Below the pieces are notes generated by a model. That model ran no database searches. It saw only the letters and a program-made list of their open reading frames with translations, and was not told the origin of the DNA. From positions 1-7,691 of the forward strand of contig DGHX01000105.1 of assembly GCA_002392835.1 (NCBI GenBank): a DNA stretch of 7,691 nucleotides, read 5' to 3'. Positions 1 to 5,974 of the stretch are shown one piece after another. The stretch comes from Prevotella sp. UBA3837 (GTDB taxonomy: Bacteria > Bacteroidota > Bacteroidia > Bacteroidales > Bacteroidaceae). How positions within the stretch are numbered: the first letter of the stretch is position 1; each line of letters opens with the position of its first letter. Position numbers and translations under genes: made by a program.

Positions 1-197
1 ATCTCACCGGCATTGAGGATGAGGCTCTCGGTGTGGCCGCCCTCCTCCCAGCTGATGCCGTGCTCGTCGAGCATCTGCTGATAGCGCTTGGCTATACGCG
101 ACATGTCGCTCACAAACACGTCGAATCCTTCTTTCTTTGCCAGCACGGCGGCTCCTGCGCCGCTCTCTCCGGCTCCGAGTATGACTATTCTTTTCAT
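1..197 (-). CDS. murD: UDP-N-acetylmuramoyl-L-alanine:D-glutamate ligase MurD, N-terminal part (cut by window edge)
   Basis: Only the first 65 codons are present; the gene continues beyond position 1. The translation begins MKRIVILGAGESGAGAAVLA, a glycine-rich Rossmann-type loop (GAGESG) near the N-terminus that is typical of MurD from Bacteroidetes, followed by FDVFVSDMS and WEEGGHTES. MurD adds D-glutamate to UDP-MurNAc-L-Ala in the cytoplasm, the step before MurE. The ATG at 195-197 lies only 3 bp after the mraY stop codon, so the two genes are almost certainly cotranscribed and may be translationally coupled. The ATP-binding and catalytic parts are outside the window, so function rests on the N-terminal match and on the dcw context. 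Confidence 0.9.
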   Translation of the reverse strand, partial: MKRIVILGAGESGAGAAVLAKKEGFDVFVSDMSRIAKRYQQMLDEHGISWEEGGHTESLILNAGE

Positions 198-200
198 GAT

Positions 201-1472
201 TTATCTTATCTTCAGGGTTATAATCGTGATGGCTGCCAGTATGATGGTGATGATCCAGAAGCGGAACGTAATCTTCGACTCGTGGAAGGGACGGCGTGGC
301 CAGCCCTTGAACACGTAGGTCGACGTGGGGTCGAGCTGCGAGTCGAGCTTTCGGAAGTTGTCGTGTATGGGCGTGGCACGGAACACGCGCACGCGCTTGC
401 CCTTGCGCTTCTGCAGCTTGAACCACTGCGTCTGTATGATGACGCTGAGGCTCTCAACGAAGAAGATGCCGCAGAGTATGGGCAGCAGCAGCTCCTTGTG
501 GATGATGACGGCGCAGACGCCGATGATGCCTCCGATGGTGAGCGAGCCGGTGTCGCCCATGAATATCTGTGCCGGGTAGGCGTTGTACCACAGGAATCCG
601 ACGAGGGCTCCTACGAAGGCGCAGAGGAAGATGACCAGTTCCTCGGTATGCGGTATGTACATGATGTCGAAGTAGCTGGCATAGCCGATGTGGCCCGACA
701 CGTAGGCCAGTATGCCGAGCACCACGCCGATGATGGCGGAGTTGCCGGCGCACATGCCGTCCATGCCGTCGTTCAGGTTGGCACCGTTCGACACGGCGGT
801 CACCACCAGGATGGTCATCAGCACGAAGAGTATCCAGCCGGCGGCCACCTTGTGCTTGCCCACGAAGGACATCACGTCGCTGTAGCTCAGGTTGTGGTGC
901 TTGGTGAAGGGGATGGTGGTCTTCAGCGACTTGTGAGCCTCGGCCTCGTGCTTCACTATCTCGGTCTTGTCGGCCTGCGGCTCGCTGATGTTCTCGCGCA
1001 TCACGGCATCGGGGCTGAGATAGAGGGTAAGTCCCACGATGAAGCCTATCGACACCTGGCCCACTATCTTGTACTTGCCCTTCAGGCCGTCCTTGTTCTT
1101 GCGGAAAATCTTGATGTAGTCGTCCATGAAGCCCAGGAAGCCGAGCCACAGCGTGGTGACGATCATCAGGATGAGGTAGATGTTGCGCATGCGTCCGAGC
1201 AGCAGGACGGGCACCAGCAGCGACACGATGATGATGATGCCGCCCATGGTGGGCACGCCCTTCTTCTGCACGCCGAAGGGGTCGATGCTGGGGTCGCGCT
1301 CGGTCTCGAAAATCTGGCGGCGCTTCATCCAGCGAATGAACTTGGCACCGAACCACGCCGAGATGATGAGCGACAGGATGAGGGCCAGCAGCGCACGGAA
1401 CGAGATATAGCTCCAGAGGTGCGCCCCGGGTATGTTGAATTGTTCTAAGAACCGAAAGAGATAGTATAACAT
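201..1472 (-). CDS. mraY: Phospho-N-acetylmuramoyl-pentapeptide transferase MraY (lipid I synthase)
   Basis: A 423-residue polytopic membrane protein that transfers phospho-MurNAc-pentapeptide from UDP to undecaprenyl phosphate to make lipid I on the cytoplasmic side of the inner membrane. Visible family motifs are GVPTMGG (72-78), the DD pair in FMDDYIK (117-118), NGANLNDGMDGM (229-240) with the catalytic aspartate region, and MGDTGS (305-310). Many hydrophobic segments occur along the length, for example around 26-42, 79-93, 99-115, 140-152, 211-227 and 245-260. It is longer than the usual 360 residues, mainly through a hydrophilic insertion at about 153-207 and an extended C-terminal region. 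The usual HHH motif near the C-terminus reads H370-D-N here. The start is the ATG at 1470-1472, which keeps the first aromatic-rich residues (MLYYLFRFLEQF) seen in the family. A 73-bp repeat-rich spacer separates it from murE. Confidence 0.97.
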   Translation of the reverse strand: MLYYLFRFLEQFNIPGAHLWSYISFRALLALILSLIISAWFGAKFIRWMKRRQIFETERDPSIDPFGVQKKGVPTMGGIIIIVSLLVPVLLLGRMRNIYLILMIVTTLWLGFLGFMDDYIKIFRKNKDGLKGKYKIVGQVSIGFIVGLTLYLSPDAVMRENISEPQADKTEIVKHEAEAHKSLKTTIPFTKHHNLSYSDVMSFVGKHKVAAGWILFVLMTILVVTAVSNGANLNDGMDGMCAGNSAIIGVVLGILAYVSGHIGYASYFDIMYIPHTEELVIFLCAFVGALVGFLWYNAYPAQIFMGDTGSLTIGGIIGVCAVIIHKELLLPILCGIFFVESLSVIIQTQWFKLQKRKGKRVRVFRATPIHDNFRKLDSQLDPTSTYVFKGWPRRPFHESKITFRFWIITIILAAITIITLKIR

Positions 1473-1480
1473 GTGGGATT

Positions 1481-1509
1481 ATTTACGATTTACGGATTTA
1501 CGATTTACT
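1481..1509. repeat. Heptamer tandem repeat A in the murE-mraY spacer
   Basis: On the plus strand the unit ATTTACG occurs at 1481-1487, 1488-1494 and 1496-1502, with a fourth copy ATTTACT at 1503-1509 and one extra G at 1495. Read on the coding (minus) strand each unit is CGTAAAT or AGTAAAT and contains TAA. It lies 8 bp upstream of the mraY start codon, so it forms the leader just before mraY. Confidence 0.9.
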
Positions 1510-1528
1510 ATTCATTAGCAACAGTGAA

Positions 1529-1563
1529 TTATCACTTATCACTCATCACTTATCACTTATCAC
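1529..1563. repeat. Heptamer tandem repeat B across the murE stop codon
   Basis: Five consecutive 7-bp units run TTATCAC, TTATCAC, TCATCAC, TTATCAC, TTATCAC on the plus strand. On the coding strand the unit is GTGATAA, which contains both TGA and TAA. The murE stop codon (1546-1548) lies inside the third unit, and the last five residues of MurE (VISDK) are translated from the array. Confidence 0.93.
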
Positions 1564-3003
1564 TTCCCTCACCACCTCGCGGTCGTCGAAGTGGTGCTTC
1601 ACGCCCTTTATCTCCTGGTAGTCCTCGTGGCCCTTTCCTGCTATGAGCACCACGTCGCCCTTCTGTGCCAGCATGCAGGCGGTGCGTATGGCCTCGCGGC
1701 GGTCTGCGATGCTGAGCACCTTCTTCATCTGCTGCGGGGTGAGCCCGGCCAGCATGTCGTTGATGATGTCCTGCGGCTCCTCGAAACGGGGGTTGTCGCT
1801 GGTGATGATGACGCGGTCGCTCTGCTTGACGGCCTCCTGAGCCATGAGGGGGCGCTTGCCCTTGTCGCGGTTGCCGCCTGCGCCGCAGACGGTGATGATG
1901 TGTCCGCGGCCCTGCAGCACTTCGTGTATGGCGCGCAGCACGTTCTCCAGGGCGTCGGGGGTGTGGGCGTAGTCGACGATGGCGGTGAAGCCCTCGGGCG
2001 ACTGTATGGGTTCCAGGCGTCCGGCCACGCTCTTCAGCGTGCTCATCACCACGAGCACCTGCTCGGGCTGCTGGCCCAGCATGACGGCGGTGGCATAGAC
2101 GGCCAGCAGGTTGCTGACGTTGAACTTGCCTATGAACTGGACACCCACCTCGTGGCCGTCCATCTCGAGGTACATGCCCTCGAAGTGGCACTCCACCAGC
2201 CGGGCACGGTAGTCGGCCATCGAGCGCACGCTGTAGGTCTTCACCGTGGCGCGGGTGTTCTGCACCATGAAAGCGCCGTTCTTGTCGTCGGCATTGATGA
2301 TGGCGAAGCTGCCCTTGGGCAGCATGTCGAAGAACTGTTTCTTGGCGTTGCGGTAGTTTTCCACCGTCTTATGGTAGTCCAGGTGGTCTCGCGTCAGGTT
2401 GGTGAAGATGCCCCCTGCGAACTTCAGGCCGCCTATGCGCTGCTGCGCTATGGCGTGGCTCGAGCACTCCATGAAGGCATACTGGCAGCCGGCGTCGACC
2501 ATGCGGCGCAGCAGGCGGTTCAGCTCCACGGGGTCGGGGGTGGTATGGCTGGCGGCTATGGGCTCGCCCTCTATGTAGTTGCACACCGTGCTCAGCAGTC
2601 CGCACTTATAGCCCAGCTTGCGGAACAGGTTGTAGAGCAGGGTGGCGATGGTGGTCTTGCCGTTGGTGCCTGTGACGCCTACGAGCTTCAGCTGCTGCGA
2701 GGGGTGGCCCTGGAAGGCAGTGGCCACGGGGCCCACGGCGGCCTCGGTCGACTTCACCAGCACGAAGGTGGCGCGGCTGGTGTCGGTGCCCTCGGGCACG
2801 TGTTCGCACAGCACGGCGGCGGCACCCTGCTCCAGTGCCTTGCCAATGTACTGGTGACCGTCGGTCACGGTACCGGGAATGGCCACGAAGAGGTGACCGG
2901 TGGTGACCCGGCGCGAGTCGATGTCTACGTCGGCAATGTCTGCGTCGAGCGGCCCTATGACGCTCTCGACGGTGATATCCTTGATGATTTCGCTCAGTTT
3001 CAT
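1546..3003 (-). CDS. murE: UDP-MurNAc-L-Ala-D-Glu:meso-2,6-diaminopimelate ligase MurE
   Basis: A 485-residue cytoplasmic Mur ligase that adds the third amino acid of the peptidoglycan stem peptide. The N-terminal uridine-binding domain shows DSRRVTTGHLFVAIPG (29-44). The central ATPase domain has the P-loop GTNGKTT (112-118), HTTPDP (153-158), ECSSHA (179-184) and NLTRDHLDYH (202-211), with the AKK at 220-222 where the carbamylated lysine is expected. The C-terminal domain has VDYAHTPDALE (343-353), GAGGNRDKGKRPLM (374-387) and DNPR (403-406). DNPR is the known signature for meso-DAP rather than lysine, which fits Bacteroidetes peptidoglycan. The ATG at 3001-3003 is supported by the conserved MKLSEII start and normal family length. 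It is 34 bp after ftsI; murF does not follow, as usual for this phylum. The C-terminal residues VISDK are encoded by a 7-bp repeat array. Confidence 0.97.
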   Translation of the reverse strand: MKLSEIIKDITVESVIGPLDADIADVDIDSRRVTTGHLFVAIPGTVTDGHQYIGKALEQGAAAVLCEHVPEGTDTSRATFVLVKSTEAAVGPVATAFQGHPSQQLKLVGVTGTNGKTTIATLLYNLFRKLGYKCGLLSTVCNYIEGEPIAASHTTPDPVELNRLLRRMVDAGCQYAFMECSSHAIAQQRIGGLKFAGGIFTNLTRDHLDYHKTVENYRNAKKQFFDMLPKGSFAIINADDKNGAFMVQNTRATVKTYSVRSMADYRARLVECHFEGMYLEMDGHEVGVQFIGKFNVSNLLAVYATAVMLGQQPEQVLVVMSTLKSVAGRLEPIQSPEGFTAIVDYAHTPDALENVLRAIHEVLQGRGHIITVCGAGGNRDKGKRPLMAQEAVKQSDRVIITSDNPRFEEPQDIINDMLAGLTPQQMKKVLSIADRREAIRTACMLAQKGDVVLIAGKGHEDYQEIKGVKHHFDDREVVREVISDK

Positions 3004-3013
3004 ACGCGCGTAT
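3002..3013. other. Perfect 12-bp palindrome at the murE start codon
   Basis: ATACGCGCGTAT is identical on both strands and covers two bases of the murE ATG plus the 10 bases before it. It is followed upstream by an alternating TATATATA stretch. No binding protein is known to me for this site, so it is recorded only as a sequence feature. Confidence 0.6.
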
Positions 3014-3037
3014 ATATAATAATGTGTATTAATGTCC

Positions 3038-5224
3038 TTATCCTAACAGCAGGCTGCAGGTCATGCGGCCCTTCAGCCTGGTTCCGGCCGGTATGCTCTG
3101 CTGCACCACGTTGCCCGTTCCTGATACGTGCACCTTCAGCCCCTTCTGCTCAAGCAGGAACACGGCGTCGCGTGCGCCCATGCCGTGCACCGAGGGCATG
3201 ACGTCGGGGTCGGCGGTCATCTTGTCCAGCTTCACGCCGTCAGCCTGCTGCTCGCTCACGCCCCATACGGGTGCGCCGTCGCCCTTGGCAGCCGATGCCC
3301 AGTTGCCGGTGGTGGCTATGCCCAGCTGGCTGAGCACGTAGTCGGCAGCCTGCACGTCGCCGTTCATCACCTCGGGCACGAAGGACGAGTGCTCGTCGCG
3401 GGCGTTGGCAGCCACCTTGCGCACGTCCTTGGCCATGACGCCCTCGGCAATGTCGTGGAACACCGAGCCTGAGATGAGTCCGCCCGATGCGGGACCCGTG
3501 GTGGTCTTCACGCAGACGATGCACGAATAGCGCGGCTCGTCGGCGGGGAAGTATCCGCAGAAGCTCAGCCAGTGGCAGCGCTTGCCGGTGTGGTAGTTGT
3601 ACACGTTGTCCGACACCTGTGCCGTTCCCGTCTTTCCTGCCACCGAGAACGACTTCGAGCCGGCTCTCCGGCCCAGTCCCTGGCTGACGACGTGCGTCAG
3701 TATGGTCTGCATGGTCTTCACGGCCTCGGGGCGGGCTATCTGGTCCTTCAGCACCACGGGCTGCAGCTGTTCCACCACCTGTCCGTCGCGCATGATTTCC
3801 TTCACGAAGCGCGGCTGCACCAACTTGCCGTCGTTGGCAATGGCGTTGTAGAAGGCCAGCGTGTTGATGGGCGCTATCTGCGTCTCATAGCCTATCGACA
3901 TCCAGGGCAGCGTGGTCTTGCTCCAGTACTCGCCGCGCACCGTGGTCTGCGTGTTGGGGTAGCGAATCTTCGGTGCACGGTATTCGTTCAGCGGTATCTG
4001 CAGGTCCATGCCTATGCCCACGCGGTGCAGGCCCTCCACATACTTGGTGGGGTTCTGTCCGTAGAAGTGGTCTATGACGTAGCTCACGCCGATGTTGCTA
4101 CTCACCTCGAGAGCCTTTGCCACGTTGATGCTGCCGTAGCCACCGCGATACCAGTTGTGGTCCTTCATGTTGGCGCCGTGCATCTTCATCACTCCGCTGC
4201 CGGTGTGTATGACGTAGTTGGTGTCTACCACGGCATCGTCGAGTGCGACGAGAATCGAGGCCGTCTTGAACACCGAGCCCGGCTCGCAGCGGTAGCCCAG
4301 GGCGTTGTTCAGCCGCTCGCGGTATACGCCGTCGGCACTCTTCTCCATGTTCACGATAGCCTTCACGTCGCCCGTCTGCACCTCCATAAGTATGGCCACG
4401 CCCATGAGGTGGTCGCGTGCCTGCAGCTCGCGCAGCAGTGCCTGCTCGGCCAGGTCCTGCATGCCCACGTCGATGGTGGTGACGACGTCGCATCCGTCGA
4501 CGGGTGGCGTAGTGGTGACGTACACCATCTTGTCGCGCATCTTCTGCTTGTGTGCTATGCCATACGAGCCCTTCAGCAGCGAGTCGAAGGCCAGCTCCAC
4601 ACCGTAGCGGGCGGTGTCGCGCGAGCCGATGGTGCGCTCGGCCAGCGAGCCGAAGGGATGGCGGCGGGCCGGGAACTCCGTTCCGCAGAAGCCGCCCTTG
4701 TTGCGCGGCAGGTTCAGGAAGGGCAGCTTCTTCACCTCGTTGTAGGTGACGTAGTCGACCTTTCCCCGCCAGATGCGCCAGTAGCGGCTCTTCTTGTTGA
4801 AGCCCTCCATGAGGTGAGCGCGGAACTCCTCGGCCGTCTTCTGCGGGAAGATGACGTGCAGGCCCTCGCAGAGGCTGTCGAGCTTCTCCATCCACAGCTC
4901 GTTGCGCTGGCGCACCCATGCGGTGTCCTCCCACAGGGTGCCGTCCTCTAAGCGCTGCAGTCCGGCCCTGAAGTCGATGAAGATTTCATATTCAGGTATG
5001 CTGCCGGCCAGCAGCTGTCCGTCGCAGCTGAGTATGTTGCCACGGTTGGGCTTCCTGATGCTGTCGGCCAGGTTAATCTGGTTGTTGGCCACAGCAGTCC
5101 AGTAGTCCTTCTCGGCCGTCATGGTGTAGGCAGCCTTGGCTATCACGGCCAGGCCGGCCACCGTCAGCGCCACGGCTACGATGAAGTAGCGGGGCATTAC
5201 CTTATCTTTCTTGAACTTGCTCAC
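3038..5224 (-). CDS. ftsI: Septal peptidoglycan transpeptidase FtsI/PBP3-type (class B PBP) with PASTA domain
   Basis: A 728-residue inner-membrane protein that cross-links peptidoglycan at the division septum. A short basic tail (SKFKKDK) and one membrane helix (about 13-33) anchor it. RKPNRGNILSCDGQLLA (57-73) begins the dimerisation/pedestal domain. The transpeptidase domain shows all three active-site motifs: SVFK (317-320, nucleophile Ser317 and Lys320), SSN (375-377) and KTG (531-533). A low-complexity linker (about 600-665) leads to one C-terminal PASTA domain (about 668-728, with the typical MPSVHGMGARDAVFLLEQKG core). The start codon is a GTG at 5222-5224. An ATG at 5195-5197 would remove the basic tail that sets membrane orientation, so I prefer the GTG, though this is not certain. 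It lies 109 bp after the ftsL-like gene, in a spacer with two repeat tracts. Class B PBPs of this kind are beta-lactam targets. Confidence 0.96.
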   Translation of the reverse strand: MSKFKKDKVMPRYFIVAVALTVAGLAVIAKAAYTMTAEKDYWTAVANNQINLADSIRKPNRGNILSCDGQLLAGSIPEYEIFIDFRAGLQRLEDGTLWEDTAWVRQRNELWMEKLDSLCEGLHVIFPQKTAEEFRAHLMEGFNKKSRYWRIWRGKVDYVTYNEVKKLPFLNLPRNKGGFCGTEFPARRHPFGSLAERTIGSRDTARYGVELAFDSLLKGSYGIAHKQKMRDKMVYVTTTPPVDGCDVVTTIDVGMQDLAEQALLRELQARDHLMGVAILMEVQTGDVKAIVNMEKSADGVYRERLNNALGYRCEPGSVFKTASILVALDDAVVDTNYVIHTGSGVMKMHGANMKDHNWYRGGYGSINVAKALEVSSNIGVSYVIDHFYGQNPTKYVEGLHRVGIGMDLQIPLNEYRAPKIRYPNTQTTVRGEYWSKTTLPWMSIGYETQIAPINTLAFYNAIANDGKLVQPRFVKEIMRDGQVVEQLQPVVLKDQIARPEAVKTMQTILTHVVSQGLGRRAGSKSFSVAGKTGTAQVSDNVYNYHTGKRCHWLSFCGYFPADEPRYSCIVCVKTTTGPASGGLISGSVFHDIAEGVMAKDVRKVAANARDEHSSFVPEVMNGDVQAADYVLSQLGIATTGNWASAAKGDGAPVWGVSEQQADGVKLDKMTADPDVMPSVHGMGARDAVFLLEQKGLKVHVSGTGNVVQQSIPAGTRLKGRMTCSLLLG

Positions 5225-5239
5225 ACTATTCTATTTATT

Positions 5240-5264
5240 AATGAGTAATTAGTAATGAGTAATT
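5240..5264. repeat. Heptamer tandem repeat C upstream of ftsI
   Basis: Plus-strand units are AATGAGT (5240-5246), AATTAGT (5247-5253), AATGAGT (5254-5260) and a partial AATT (5261-5264). It is the shortest and least regular of the five tracts. It ends 15 bp before the GTG start of ftsI and forms an A/T-rich leader there. Confidence 0.75.
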
Positions 5265-5284
5265 ATGATTACCTCATGCCACTG

Positions 5285-5340
5285 AACTCCTAACTCCTAA
5301 CTCCTAACTTCTAACTCCTAACTCCAAACTTCCTCACTCC
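5285..5340. repeat. Heptamer tandem repeat D across the ftsL stop codon
   Basis: Seven units of consensus AACTCCT run from 5285 to 5333 on the plus strand, with changes only in units 4, 6 and 7. A decayed eighth unit, TCACTCC (5334-5340), contains the stop codon of the ftsL-like gene (5334-5336). On the coding strand the standard unit reads AGGAGTT and the junction of two units gives TAG. It is the longest array in the window. Confidence 0.93.
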
Positions 5341-5930
5341 TCCGGCACTTCTATGATGTACGGCGGCTGGCTGCCCACATGTAGGGGAATGCTGTCGGCC
5401 TCGTTCAGCATGCGCTGCACATTGCTCTGACGGCAGAGGCGTGTAAGGTTGCTGGAACTGGAGAGTGCCTCGAACTTGGCGTTGGTCAGACTCTTCTCCA
5501 GCTGCGCGATGTCGATGGCATCCTGCTGGCACTGATAGCGCATGGCCACATAGAGTATGACGAAGAATACCACGAGCACTATGAGCCACGCCTGACGGCG
5601 CACCAGCGCGAGCAGGAACTCGCCACCGAGCACGTCGCGGAAGCGCAGCGTCGACGACGGTGCCTCGTCGCCCTCCTTGGTCTGCCGCTTTATCTTCTCT
5701 AAGGTCGACAGCTCGTCACCCTTGTCGCCCTTGCCGCTGGCAGCATCCTTGGCCTTGCCGTTGGCAGCATCCTTGCTCTTGCCTGCATCGGCAGCGGCGT
5801 CATCGGCAGCGGCGTCGTGTTGCTCTTCCCCACCCTGCTCCGGGTCGGTAAACGTCAGTTCCACGCCGTCAGCGGCCGTGCCCTGGTCTAAGCTCTCGTC
5901 GCCCTCTGTTATGTTCTTCTTCTTTGACAT
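5334..5930 (-). CDS. ftsL: FtsL-like bitopic division protein, Bacteroidetes type, with long acidic/Ala-rich cytoplasmic tail
   Basis: A 198-residue protein with one membrane helix (about 114-130, AWLIVLVVFFVILYVAM) preceded by RR and followed by a heptad-like periplasmic segment (about 134-160, QDAIDIAQLEKSLTNAKFEAL) that could form the coiled coil with which FtsL binds its divisome partner. This topology, the position between rsmH and ftsI, and the end IPLHVGSQPPYIIEVPEE fit the divergent FtsL of Bacteroidetes; direct similarity to E. coli FtsL is not visible. Residues 1-95 are low complexity, rich in Ala, Asp, Lys and Gly, with short internal repeats, and longer than the usual short FtsL tail. 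I chose the ATG at 5928-5930 (MSKKKNI). A reading from 5939 would need a TTG start for only three more residues. The last two codons and the stop lie at the edge of a 7-bp repeat array. Confidence 0.85.
   Translation of the reverse strand: MSKKKNITEGDESLDQGTAADGVELTFTDPEQGGEEQHDAAADDAAADAGKSKDAANGKAKDAASGKGDKGDELSTLEKIKRQTKEGDEAPSSTLRFRDVLGGEFLLALVRRQAWLIVLVVFFVILYVAMRYQCQQDAIDIAQLEKSLTNAKFEALSSSSNLTRLCRQSNVQRMLNEADSIPLHVGSQPPYIIEVPEE
5734..5815. repeat. In-frame tandem repeats in the tail of the ftsL-like gene
   Basis: Two 24-bp near-identical units lie at 5734-5757 and 5758-5781 and encode the repeated K-DAA-GK pattern. They are followed by a perfect 15-bp duplication at 5786-5800 and 5801-5815 that encodes Ala/Asp-rich sequence. 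Both periods are multiples of three, so gain or loss of units keeps the reading frame. Confidence 0.85.
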
Positions 5931-5939
5931 AGAAAACAA

Positions 5940-5974
5940 ATCTCAAATCTCAATTCTCAACTCTCAACTCTCAA
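5940..5974. repeat. Heptamer tandem repeat E across the rsmH stop codon
   Basis: Five units run ATCTCAA, ATCTCAA, TTCTCAA, CTCTCAA, CTCTCAA on the plus strand. On the coding strand each unit is TTGAGA plus one variable base and contains TGA. The rsmH stop (5964-5966) is inside the fourth unit, and the last residues of RsmH (the end of KVES) are read from the array. The rest of the array fills most of the 33-bp spacer up to the ftsL start. Confidence 0.93.

Noticed and set aside
33..1448. Long plus-strand frame of about 470 codons opposite mraY
   Set aside because: Rich in His, Val, Glu and Asp as expected from the antisense of a GC-biased gene; no protein family is recognised and mraY is certain on the other strand.
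1481..1563. Heptamer tracts as a CRISPR array
   Set aside because: The units are 7 bp and directly adjacent, with no spacers or cas genes.
1591..3201. Long plus-strand frame of about 536 codons opposite murE, with a similar frame at 3572-4951 opposite ftsI
   Set aside because: Antisense shadows with low-information His/Val/Ala-rich translations; third-position GC bias of the real genes explains the lack of stops.
5931..5939. Start of the ftsL-like gene at a TTG (5937-5939)
   Set aside because: An ATG only three codons later begins the natural basic sequence MSKKK; TTG is a rarer start and adds nothing recognisable.
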